Shown: positions 8,889-16,190 of the stretch, piece by piece
Position numbering within the stretch: the first letter of the stretch is position 1
How the letters are laid out: the number at the start of each line of letters is the position of its first letter
Source of the DNA: DATFTE01 sp963840665
GTDB taxonomy: Bacteria; Acidobacteriota; Terriglobia; Terriglobales; Acidobacteriaceae
Length of the DNA stretch: 64,000 nucleotides
Assembly: GCA_963840665.1 (NCBI GenBank)
Contig: CAWIZO010000010.1
Coordinates: 744,001-808,000 of the forward strand
Direction of reading: 5' to 3'
The notes under the pieces: generated by a model
The model's input: only the letters and a program-made list of their open reading frames with translations
Told to the model about the DNA's origin: nothing
Databases searched by the model: none
Program-made: the position numbers and the translations under genes

Positions 8889-8965
8889 CAGGGCGTAGCT
8901 CAACTGGATAGAGCATCCGATTACTAATCGGACGGTTGGGGGTTCGACTCCCCCCGCTCTGGCCA
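8889..8965 (+). tRNA. tRNA with anticodon ACU (type I body, Arg-like identity elements)
   Basis: A full cloverleaf can be drawn: acceptor CAGGGCG/CGCTCTG (8889-8895 with 8955-8961, one G-U), D arm GCTC/GAGC with a 9-nt loop containing GG, anticodon stem TCCGA/TCGGA around the loop TTACTAA (8921-8927), a 5-nt variable loop, T stem GGGGG/CCCCC with loop TTCGACT, discriminator G (8962) and an encoded CCA. The anticodon bases are A8923, C8924, T8925, i.e. ACU, complementary to the serine codon AGU. Bacterial serine tRNAs have a long variable arm, absent here. A20 in the D loop, C35, U36 and G73 are arginine-type identity elements. It may therefore be an odd Arg-family tRNA or a mutated UCU/CCU isoacceptor carried on the island. 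Confidence 0.85.
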
Positions 8966-8988
8966 ATTCCGCTAGCCTCTGGCCAATT
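8957..8988 (+). repeat. 12-bp direct repeat at the tRNA 3' end
   Basis: CTCTGGCCAATT occurs at 8957-8968, spanning the 3' end of the tRNA gene and the encoded CCA, and again at 8977-8988. A shorter copy, CGCTCTGGCC, is at 9070-9079. Duplication of tRNA 3' ends is typical of recombinase attachment sites, so these may be old core-site remnants, but the copies are short. Confidence 0.4.
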
Positions 8989-9213
8989 GGCCGCTGGTCG
9001 TAAGACTGGCGGCCAATCTTTTGTTCCTTTTTCAAAGATTTCGGTTCGCCACTTAGCTTGGATTTCACTCGCTCTGGCCTGAGGCGATGAAGAGAGTGCG
9101 GGCAAGACGGGCAGCATATCTGCCACTTGACAGGCAGTCAACCCCGTAATCGAAGTATAACCCTATCTCACCCCAATCCGCCTCAAACTGTCGTAACTGT
9201 GCATCTACGTTAT

Positions 9214-9235
9214 TGCATTATAGCGCTATAATGCA
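9214..9235 (+). promoter_or_regulatory. 22-bp perfect palindrome containing a TATAAT hexamer, probable operator
   Basis: The 22 bases are exactly self-complementary, centred on AGCGCT, with no mismatch. The right half contains TATAAT (9227-9232), a consensus -10 box. The site ends 36 nt before the TTG that begins the small RHH-like frame at 9272. A symmetric operator overlapping a -10 box upstream of a small DNA-binding-type gene fits autorepression. The role is inference; the symmetry is seen. Confidence 0.55.
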
Positions 9236-9271
9236 CAACTACAGAAATGCAGTCAATGAGGAAATTGGTTC

Positions 9272-9545
9272 TTGGCTCGAAAACAGCGAATCCCGCCAAA
9301 CGCGAGAAGGACGTCATTTTACCTAACAACCGCGCAGGAGCACGCACTAGCGACTATCGAGCATGAGCGGAGACACCGCAAAGAGAGTAGGGACAGCCCA
9401 AGCGAAATCGTCGCTGATGCGCTAATGGCTCCTCGGTGAGCGCTACAACGTCAATCGGAAGGAAGTAGAGGCACGTTTTCCCGATCCTGTGATTGAGAAG
9501 CCCAAATCCGAGGTGACAGTCCTCAAGCCACGGAAAAAGACCTAA
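9272..9545 (+). pseudogene. frameshifted small gene, possible ribbon-helix-helix-type protein
   Basis: From TTG 9272 the frame encodes ARKQRIPPNARRTSFYLT, a helix with EHALATIEHERRH, then SEIVADAL, and hits a stop at 9437-9439. A second frame picks up directly at about 9429 (LLGERYNVNRKEVEARF, then EKPKSEVTVLKPRKKT) and stops at 9543-9545. Joined, they give a ~90-aa charged protein with a basic N-terminal strand and a helix ending SEIVADAL, a pattern common in RHH repressors and accessory proteins. A one-base shift near 9425-9430 best explains the break. It lies behind the palindrome at 9214. Either a real pseudogene or a sequencing error. Confidence 0.45.
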
Positions 9546-10254
9546 GGCAATCGTATTGCAGTGCAATCTGTCGCTACGTTCAGACTCACCACTACCCCCA
9601 ACCTTGCCAAGGGCCAAAGTACCCTGTTGGGTCTTGTGCGAAACAAATATCTCAGGCCTACAGAACCGAATACAGCTAGATCCATCAATGGCCGGTTTCC
9701 GGCTGAACGCGGGAGAGGTGATGTTCTAGCTTGGTAGCCACATGTCCAATCGGATAGCCATGTCGTGGTGTCCCGAGCAGTGTCCTGTAACTGCCGAACT
9801 ATATTTCTTGGGCGGCCTGCACGAGTTCACGAAGGGCCTACTGCCTAGGCGATATTCCGTACAGGCAGCTAGCTCCCAAAAGGACACGCTCTCGCGCTTT
9901 CAAAAGGGATTTTCGCTTCTACTCCACCGTTGACAGCCGTTAGGAAAGAGAGGACAATTTCTCCGCTTCCCCGAGGCGACATAGTTAACGTCACGGCCCT
10001 CGGCCCTTCGGTTATAACCCGGTAATTCCCCTGACAGCGGAGGAACATTTCACGAAATTGGAAGGCGGCATGCGCTCGTCTTCGCACCTGTTCGTGGCCC
10101 TGCATTGCGTTAACCGCAATTGGCCATTTTCAAGTGGAGCGCGCGCATCTCGTGCCAGTGCGCGGCACCAGGGCAGGACTTGATGCTTGCCCGACGCAAG
10201 CCTGAGTTTGGTGCGTCCTTTGGCTTTTCGCGAAAGACAAGACAGGAGAATGCT
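9546..10254 (+). other. 709-bp stretch without a supported gene
   Basis: Short open frames exist on both strands but none has a ribosome site plus protein-like composition. The last ~60 bases hold the leader of the S53 protease gene with AGGAG at 10244-10248. No repeats or tRNA noticed. Confidence 0.4.
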
Positions 10255-12870
10255 ATGTCTGACACTCAGTCCCAATACCGTTACACGACTCGGAGCGTTC
10301 ACAATCTGGGTGCAGTGGTTTTGCTGGCACTGGTAGTTGCCTCAAGCGCCTTGGCGCAAAAGCAAAACCCTGCCGCCGACAGTCCCGTGGACAGGAATGC
10401 TGTTGCGGTTGGGTCGATTCCGGCGTCGGTTGTACGACACCAAGCAAAATTCGTTCAAACGCTGGCTCCGGAGCAACCCATGCGCATTACTCTGGTGCTG
10501 CTTTCGCCAAAGCGGGCGGAGCTGCAAAGGTTGGCGGCAGATATAACGAATCCAAAGTCACCGCACTATCGCGCGTTTCTCACTTTCGACCAATGGAAAC
10601 GGGAATTTGCACCGCAAGACGACGATGTTGCCGCTGTCGCGAACTGGGCGACGGGGGTTGGCCTCAAGGAGGTCTACCGTCTCCCCACCAACTTGGGTGT
10701 CATTGTTCAAGGCAGCGTTGCCGCAGTACAGAATGCATTGCACGTGCAGTTAAGCGAATACATCCTGAACGGCCATCGCTTCTTCGGCAACAACCAGCGT
10801 CCGACCCTGCCATCGGACATTGCAGGGCGGGTTGATACGGTGCTCGGCCTCAGTAGTTTTGCGCAGGTCGGTCGCAAGGTAGTCGATGTTCCTGCACCTC
10901 GCGCACCCAAAGGCGGGCCATTTGTGACTCGAGCACATTGGCAGGGTGATGCTGCGAACCCGCCGAAGGTCGGCTCTCAGTCTCCTGTCCGCGAGCGGCC
11001 CCGCAATACGATCACGGGCCCGCTTGGCGGCAACATACTGGAACCACCTGACCTGTGGAGCTCACAGGCCTACGACTATAACGCGTTGTCCCGACTCAGT
11101 CATTGCTGCAACCCGACAAACATTTCTCAGGGGTCGCCGAAGGAAAGCAGTATCGCGATCGTAGATATTGACCAAGCTCAGTTAAGTGACTATAAGACAT
11201 TTTTTTCGACCTACGGTCTTGCATTTAATGTCACCGAAATCCAGTTCGACGGTTCAGCCTGCTGCAATCTCGAGACGACGACCGACATTGAATGGGCGGG
11301 AGCAATGTCGAACAGTTTCGGCTCCTGGCAACAAACATCGCATTTGTTCGTGTACGAAGGAAGCGGCCAAACGCTTGACACTTTTTTCTCGATGTTTAAT
11401 TCCGCATTCTATGATGACGCTGCACGTATCCTGAGTGCGAGCGGGGGTTCGTATGAAGACGACTACGACGGCATCGGGGGTCCACCAATCAGCGCCTTCG
11501 TCGACACGACGAACGCAATGATCGCAGTTGGCTGGACCCTTGTCGCTGCGACAGGCGATAACGGAGCGTTCCAAGACGGCTCAAATCTAAGCGTTTCTTA
11601 CCCTGCCTCGGATCCAAATGTCATCGCAGCTGGGGGCACAACGCTTTCACTCGGAAGCGCTGGCACCGGTTTTGGATTCAAAGGCGAGACGGCCTGGACA
11701 GGAAACGGCGGCGGCAGTGGAGGCGGAGGAGGCGGTTGCAGTAACACCTTTTTCGCGCCGTGGTGGTCTAGTGCTTTTGCGTATTGTCCGGGAGGTCGTC
11801 GTTCGTTACCCGACGTATCCCTAAATGCCGGATCACCGCAGGCCGTTTTTCACCTAGGACAATGGACTTCAGGAGTAGGCACCAGCCTAGTGGCGCCGGA
11901 GCTTGCGGGGTTTTTTGCACAGGCTGCCTCTTATTTGATGTTCATCGATCCAGGGCAGACGAGCTGTCACAATACTCCTTATAGCGGTTGGTGCGTGCCG
12001 ATCGGCAATCCCGCTCCTATGTTTTATCTGGGTGGCACCCGTCCCTTTTACGACGTGAACGACGGCAGTTGCAACGGGGGCGGACCGGGTCCGGGCTTTT
12101 GCACAAAGCCCGGATATGACTTGGCGACTGGTGTTGGGTCCGCAAACATGCTGCAGCTCGCGTGGTCACTCAGCCGCTATCTCAGCAGCCCGACGGAGGA
12201 TTTCGCTCCAAACGTCGCGTTCAGCGGCCCTGGGACCAACACTTGGTACAGCACAGACCAGACCGTAAATTTCACAATCACTGGCGGCACGATGGGAATC
12301 GCTGGGTACACAGCGCAATGGGACAACGATCCGGGTGACCCAGTACACTCGACCCCCGGCTCAGGAGATCCATTCTGGGACGGGCCTGCAGTGCCATTCG
12401 GCACGAGCGGCACACTTAGCCTGGCGGCCGCGGGCCCAGGTTGCCATACGGCCTTTGTCCGGGCGTGGAACAATCTCGGAACCGTTTCCGTTAGTCCTCC
12501 CTACGGACCGATCTGCTTTGGCGCACCTCCGAGCTGCACAGAATCGCTCTCGTGCCTGGTTCATGACGACAATCCGCCAGAGTACACAGTGCAGTGCGCT
12601 CACCCGGAGAGTTTCTTTGAGAAGTTCCAAGACGGAACCCAGGTGCCTTTAGGGACCAGCACGAGCGTGACCGGCGAGACCGACCTATACAACGACGCCG
12701 TCCTTGCCTGCGACCCCGGAACCAATAACTGTGCCGGGTTCTCCATTTCCGTGACCCAAGCGCAGTGGTGCCATTCCCCGGGTCCACCTCCACCTCCGAA
12801 ACCTCCGAATTGCAAGGCTTGCATTGCGGCGGGCGGCAGATGCACCCCCAAAGGGTGCGTGATTCAGTGA
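10255..12870 (+). CDS. secreted S53 family (sedolisin/kumamolisin) serine-carboxyl peptidase
   Basis: An 871-aa preproprotein. ATG 10255 follows AGGAG by 6 nt and gives a signal peptide (hydrophobic AVVLLALVVASSALA, cleavage near residue 34); the longer open frame upstream is not used. Residues about 55-220 form the pro-kumamolisin activation domain (NPKSPHYRAFLT is typical). The catalytic set is E340 and D344 (ETTTD), oxyanion D435 (TGDNG) and S544 in GTSLVAPE. A glycine-rich loop (GGGSGGGGGG) precedes the Ser region. After the catalytic domain comes a ~300-residue C-terminal part with Ig-like strands and a proline run, ending in a cysteine-rich tail (CKACIAAGGRC). Sedolisins are acid-active extracellular proteases, frequent in Acidobacteriota. 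It sits inside the mobile island. Confidence 0.92.
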   Translation: MSDTQSQYRYTTRSVHNLGAVVLLALVVASSALAQKQNPAADSPVDRNAVAVGSIPASVVRHQAKFVQTLAPEQPMRITLVLLSPKRAELQRLAADITNPKSPHYRAFLTFDQWKREFAPQDDDVAAVANWATGVGLKEVYRLPTNLGVIVQGSVAAVQNALHVQLSEYILNGHRFFGNNQRPTLPSDIAGRVDTVLGLSSFAQVGRKVVDVPAPRAPKGGPFVTRAHWQGDAANPPKVGSQSPVRERPRNTITGPLGGNILEPPDLWSSQAYDYNALSRLSHCCNPTNISQGSPKESSIAIVDIDQAQLSDYKTFFSTYGLAFNVTEIQFDGSACCNLETTTDIEWAGAMSNSFGSWQQTSHLFVYEGSGQTLDTFFSMFNSAFYDDAARILSASGGSYEDDYDGIGGPPISAFVDTTNAMIAVGWTLVAATGDNGAFQDGSNLSVSYPASDPNVIAAGGTTLSLGSAGTGFGFKGETAWTGNGGGSGGGGGGCSNTFFAPWWSSAFAYCPGGRRSLPDVSLNAGSPQAVFHLGQWTSGVGTSLVAPELAGFFAQAASYLMFIDPGQTSCHNTPYSGWCVPIGNPAPMFYLGGTRPFYDVNDGSCNGGGPGPGFCTKPGYDLATGVGSANMLQLAWSLSRYLSSPTEDFAPNVAFSGPGTNTWYSTDQTVNFTITGGTMGIAGYTAQWDNDPGDPVHSTPGSGDPFWDGPAVPFGTSGTLSLAAAGPGCHTAFVRAWNNLGTVSVSPPYGPICFGAPPSCTESLSCLVHDDNPPEYTVQCAHPESFFEKFQDGTQVPLGTSTSVTGETDLYNDAVLACDPGTNNCAGFSISVTQAQWCHSPGPPPPPKPPNCKACIAAGGRCTPKGCVIQ

Positions 12871-13336
12871 TGCTTCAACTATCGATGGCCGCTGGCTTTC
12901 CTTTTTCCGTTGGCGGCATTCGGCACATCAGATCGCGCGGTTTGTTTTTATCTCCGAGGAATCTCACCCAGATCGGATAACTATTGCGTTCAACTTTGCC
13001 GGAGCCAGTGTTCCAAGGATTCGTTGGCTGAATATCGTGATGACGCCGGAAGAGCGGGACAATGCCGGTGTTAAGGAGGCTTTGGAGCGTCGCCCAGGTG
13101 ATCCCGACGAGAATATGGAGAGATGGATCGACTACCGAATCCCAGAAGACGAGGAAAATAGCCATGAGCAACGAGGGAAAAATCGCGGGCCGCTGAAACA
13201 CCTTTCACAAGCGATGGCGAAGCCTATTTCATCCTCCCCCAGACGTGTCTCGTTCTTCGACGTTCGCTCAGCTTAGCAACAGTTCCGTTCCGATTCTCGA
13301 AAAAGTCAAATAGTACCTCCTTTGAGGGATCTCATA
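12871..13336 (+). other. 466-bp stretch between protease and integrase without a supported gene
   Basis: Open frames on both strands here (for example 13037-13276) show no recognisable domain and overlap one another. GAGGG at 13324-13328 is the probable ribosome site of the integrase. No clear hairpin or repeat noticed. Confidence 0.4.
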
Positions 13337-14854
13337 ATGGGGGCTACAATCCTTCCAGCAACCGGCCTTGCGGGTTTCTCAATGACACAAAGCGGAAAGA
13401 TTAAATCAAACAAAAGTGGCGGGGACCTGATTGATGACCTGGACCACAGATGCTCAAAAGATTGCGACGAACATCCTGCCAGCGGCAACGCGACTGACGA
13501 CGCGCAAACTCCCCCAAACGACTCGCTCAAGGCAGAATGGCTCACGGCTCGAGAAGCCGCAGAGTATCTTCGAGTCAAGCCGAAGACGATCTTGCTTTGG
13601 GCGCGCCAAGGTCACATCAAGGGCTACGTTCTATCTGGAACTCAGCGGGTGACTTGGCGCTTTCTCCGGTCCGATCTCGATGCCACAATGCAGTTGCCGT
13701 CCGGGGCGCTCTCAAAAGGCAGGATGAGAGCATCTAATCAGGATGGAAGCGTAGTACTCGACAAACGTATCAACACTTGGAACTTTTTCTGGTGGGAGAA
13801 CGGCAAGCGGCACTCCAAGAAAATCGGCACCATGAGTCAGTACCCCACTAAGCCATCAGCATGGCGGGCGGCGAAACATATTCGCAATGTGGTCGAAGGT
13901 GAAAAGCACCGCAACGAGGGACCAACGGTGAAGGCATTGGTCGAACAGTATCGAATAGAAAAAATGCCAAAGCGTAGGGATACGCGTCGTACCTATGAGG
14001 TATGGCTAAGTAATTACATTGTCCCGAGATGGGGCAACTTCCTTATATCCGAAGTGCACCCGCGACCAGTAGAGTTGTGGATCAAGTCTCTATCGCTTGC
14101 CCCAAAGAGCAAGGTTCACATCCGAGGAGTGCTGAGGATCTTGTGGGACTTCGGTATGTGGCGCGGTGACGTCCCGATAGAACGAAACCCTATGGAACTG
14201 GTGGCCGTCAAATGTGCAACAAGGAGGACGCGGCAGCCCCGTAGTCTAACGACGGAAGAGTTCCAGCGATTCACCGCACATTTAAAGGAACCCTTCCGAA
14301 CGATGGCACTGGTGTGCGTTTGTTTTGGTCTACGTATCAGCGAAGCGCTTGCCCTCAAATGGGGCGATGTCGATTGGGTCAACGGCAAGCTGTGTATTGA
14401 ACGTGGCATCGTCTGTCAAGTCGTAGACGAGGTTAAGACACAAGACTCGCTCCGTGCCTTGCATGCCGACAGGAACTTGCTCGATACACTGAAAATCTGG
14501 AAGCGAACGAGTCAGTTCTCAGCCTCGGCCGACTGGGTCTTCGCTTCTCCGGTGCAACTTGGAAGGTTGCCTTGGTCGTACAACCAAGTTTGGCGCGCTT
14601 ACCAGACGGCGGCCGCCAATGCTGGGATTGGAGGACTAGGTACTCACTCGCTCCGCCATACATATCGGTCGTGGCTTGATGCCGTAGGGACCTCAATTGC
14701 GGTGCAGCAAAAGCTGATGCGACACGCGGATGTCCGTACCACCATGAACATGTACGGCGACATCGTGACGGATGAAATGGCTGTGGCCACCAAAAAGATT
14801 ACGCAATTGGCTCTGCCTTGCATGCCAACAATGGCGCGTGGAAATCGCACATGA
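13337..14854 (+). CDS. tyrosine recombinase (integrase) with N-terminal excisionase-like HTH domain
   Basis: A 505-aa protein. ATG 13337 has GAGGG 8 nt upstream and is preferred to the TTG at 13322. After a ~55-residue polar leader, residues about 65-120 form a MerR/excisionase-type helix-turn-helix (WLTAREAAEYLRVKPKTIL then RVTWRFLRSDLD). A SAM-like core-binding domain follows (about 195-285), then the catalytic domain with R333 (GLRISEAL), H437 and R440 (HSLRH), H463 (LMRHAD) and Y473 (NMYGD). All tyrosine-recombinase residues are present, so it should be active. It lies ~1.06 kb from a tRNA-Lys 3' fragment that is the likely attachment site. The fused HTH may bind arm sites or set the direction of recombination. 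Confidence 0.93.
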   Translation: MGATILPATGLAGFSMTQSGKIKSNKSGGDLIDDLDHRCSKDCDEHPASGNATDDAQTPPNDSLKAEWLTAREAAEYLRVKPKTILLWARQGHIKGYVLSGTQRVTWRFLRSDLDATMQLPSGALSKGRMRASNQDGSVVLDKRINTWNFFWWENGKRHSKKIGTMSQYPTKPSAWRAAKHIRNVVEGEKHRNEGPTVKALVEQYRIEKMPKRRDTRRTYEVWLSNYIVPRWGNFLISEVHPRPVELWIKSLSLAPKSKVHIRGVLRILWDFGMWRGDVPIERNPMELVAVKCATRRTRQPRSLTTEEFQRFTAHLKEPFRTMALVCVCFGLRISEALALKWGDVDWVNGKLCIERGIVCQVVDEVKTQDSLRALHADRNLLDTLKIWKRTSQFSASADWVFASPVQLGRLPWSYNQVWRAYQTAAANAGIGGLGTHSLRHTYRSWLDAVGTSIAVQQKLMRHADVRTTMNMYGDIVTDEMAVATKKITQLALPCMPTMARGNRT

Positions 14855-15058
14855 CACAACGGGCCTTACGGACAGCAGAGCATTTCTAAAGTATTCGTAC
14901 TTGGGTTATTCCGACCTCTTGCTTCGCATGAATGCTCTGAATTCGCTTTGATTAAGGGGTTAAATTCAAGGGATTTCAAAAGCCGCGTAGTTGGACTTCT
15001 AAGCTCCTAAGACCCGGAAAGTTAGCTCCCGGATGGGATGCTCCGGCGCAGCGAAATC

Positions 15059-15085
15059 TTGAATTCTTTGAATTCTCTTGAATAA
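15059..15085 (+). repeat. short tandem repeats TTGAATTC
   Basis: TTGAATTC at 15059-15066 and 15068-15075, then TTGAATAA at 15078-15085, spaced 9-10 bp. Helically phased short repeats between an integrase gene and its attachment site could be protein-binding (arm or Xis-type) sites; this is inference. Confidence 0.35.
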
Positions 15086-15151
15086 CCGCGATTCACGCGG
15101 CAACCCCATTGCCTTTCGGAGGGGGCGAGGGTATGCTTCACGCCGCTCCTG

Positions 15152-15210
15152 CCTCAAGCTCGCCCCGATTCGTCGAACGGCTCTGGAAACCACCGACGAT
15201 GAGCTTGAGG
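15152..15210 (+). repeat. 10-bp inverted repeat with 39-nt spacer
   Basis: CCTCAAGCTC at 15152-15161 pairs perfectly with GAGCTTGAGG at 15201-15210. It lies just before a terminator-like hairpin, so the two could be part of one structured transcript end. No coding role seen. Confidence 0.4.
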
Positions 15211-15214
15211 TAAA

Positions 15215-15251
15215 CCCCGCCAAGTACCTTCATGCTTGGCGGGATATTTTT
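15215..15251 (+). terminator. rho-independent terminator candidate
   Basis: CCCGCCAAG (15216-15224) and CTTGGCGGG (15235-15243) form a perfect 9-bp GC-rich stem with a 10-nt loop, followed by ATATTTTT (15244-15251). It would end transcripts from the integrase, leaving a ~400-nt 3' untranslated region, or a short RNA made within that stretch. Confidence 0.65.
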
Positions 15252-15357
15252 CGCCAAGGTGGAGGTGCTATGGCGTTAACTCCTAGCGCAAGTCCTGAGG
15301 GCTGCGTTCAGTTTCTTATCCAGATGACTCGCTTGCTTGCGGCTGAAAATCTTTCGG

Positions 15358-15543
15358 ATGGTTTCTCGAACTTCTGAGCCCGATTGGCTAGCCCGATATA
15401 ACCACGCTTACGCAGAAAGTCTGAGAAACGTGGAGGGCTTGTATTCGACAATGGCGGATTTGGCCCAGAGTAAAAGCTGGCTAGAGCTTCAAGATATTGT
15501 TGGGCCAGCGATCGATGATCTGAAGCGTGCGACGGATTCATAG
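15358..15543 (+). CDS. possible 61-aa hypothetical protein
   Basis: From ATG 15358 the product (MVSRTSEPDWLARYNHAY then NVEGLYSTMADLAQ) has protein-like composition with amphipathic helices, but no good ribosome site and no recognised family. The surrounding 14855-15585 stretch otherwise holds only the repeats and terminator listed separately. Weak call. Confidence 0.25.
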   Translation: MVSRTSEPDWLARYNHAYAESLRNVEGLYSTMADLAQSKSWLELQDIVGPAIDDLKRATDS

Positions 15544-15585
15544 TCCTATAAAACCCGGCGACCATGCCTGCTATGATTTGGAGGC

Positions 15586-15708
15586 ATGAAAAAGTGCGCC
15601 TTTTGCCGCCGCCCAACCGATAGCCGGGAGCACATCTTTAGCGATCGGATGGGTCAATTGCTCCCATGGCGAAAACGTCATTCCAACGCCCCCGGGGGCC
15701 GCGTTTGA
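15586..15708 (+). pseudogene. 5' fragment of an HNH-type endonuclease-like gene
   Basis: ATG 15586 starts MKKCAFCRRPTDSREHIF, a CxxC followed by an EH pair typical of the N-terminus of small HNH-like proteins (C-x-x-C...REHI pattern), then DRMGQLLP and a stop after only 40 residues. Related proteins are several times longer. The frame runs into a strong nested palindrome (15661-15727), so the gene was probably cut by a rearrangement at the island end. The fragment cannot carry out catalysis alone. Confidence 0.45.
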
Positions 15709-15727
15709 ATGACCCACCACCTGGGAG
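15661..15727 (+). repeat. nested inverted repeat (large hairpin) near island end
   Basis: Inner arms 15677-15689 (GTCATTCCAACGC) and 15701-15713 (GCGTTTGAATGAC) pair at 12 of 13 positions around an 11-nt C/G loop; outer arms CTCCCA (15661-15666) and TGGGAG (15722-15727) pair perfectly. The whole could fold into a ~67-nt cruciform or RNA hairpin. There is no T run, so a simple terminator is unlikely; a recombination or protein-binding site is possible. Confidence 0.55.
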
Positions 15728-15771
15728 GGCTGTGCCGGGCGCCCTTTCAGAGAACGAGACTCCTTTTCGGG

Positions 15772-15791
15772 TTGTGCCCCATTTTGTGCCC
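15772..15791 (+). repeat. direct repeat TTGTGCCC, 12-bp period
   Basis: TTGTGCCC at 15772-15779 and 15784-15791, about 120 bp from the tRNA fragment at 15912. Paired short direct repeats at this distance from an attachment core are typical of integrase arm-type sites. Function is inferred. Confidence 0.35.
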
Positions 15792-15911
15792 AGTGGGCGC
15801 TTGGACCAGTTTAGTTCTCAGTTGCCATGACAGGCTGCAACCCGCATATTTACTGGTAAATCTAAAGACATGCAAACTTCGCTAAACCATTGATTCCTCG
15901 TCTGGGTGGAA

Positions 15912-15956
15912 CTCTTAATCAGTAGGTTGTAGGTTCGATTCCTACCGCGCTCACCA
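15912..15956 (+). other. 3' fragment of tRNA-Lys(CUU), probable right attachment site of the island
   Basis: The sequence starts at the anticodon loop (CTCTTAA, anticodon CTT), continues with the 3' anticodon strand TCAGT, the T stem GTAGG/CCTAC with loop TTCGATT, acceptor 3' strand CGCGCTC, discriminator A and an encoded CCA (15954-15956). The 5' neighbour does not pair with TCAGT and no D arm or 5' acceptor precedes it, so this is not a functional gene. Tyrosine integrases commonly recombine at tRNA 3' halves and leave such a duplicated piece at the far end. Orientation predicts that the intact gene, with 5' acceptor GAGCGCG, lies left of the window. The remaining bases from 15709 to 16190 hold no gene. 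Confidence 0.75.
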
Positions 15957-16190
15957 TCTAAAAAGCCGGTATCCATGCAGGTTTCCAGCGATACCCGATA
16001 AGAGCGACTCAAACGCTTGATTGGGTTCGTGCCAGCACTGTGTCAACAATAGAAAAGCTTTCAGTCCAGATGCCCGCCAGCAGAGCACAGGTTTTCGGTC
16101 GAATCCGGGGTTTCTCTCGGCAACCTGAAGAGAGGTTCATATCCTCAAAGAATTGCTGTCAGTATGAATTTTATCGACGGAGCTGGATTT

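Noticed and set aside
8745..9141. Minus-strand open frames (about 107 aa each) across the tRNA at 8889
   Set aside because: They are antisense to a perfect tRNA; tRNA complements often give long false frames with phrases like GCSIQLSYAL.
10120..10254. 45-codon upstream extension of the S53 protease frame
   Set aside because: It would put the signal peptide internally; ATG 10255 has a good ribosome site.
12780..12810. Proline-codon run in the protease tail as a possible simple repeat element
   Set aside because: It is a short in-frame Pro-rich linker of the protein, not a separate repeat.
13037..13276. 79-aa plus-strand frame before the integrase
   Set aside because: No domain, competing frames on the other strand and no conserved pattern.
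15818..16012. 64-aa minus-strand frame containing RNRTYNLL
   Set aside because: Antisense of the tRNA-Lys fragment, a well-known false ORF type.
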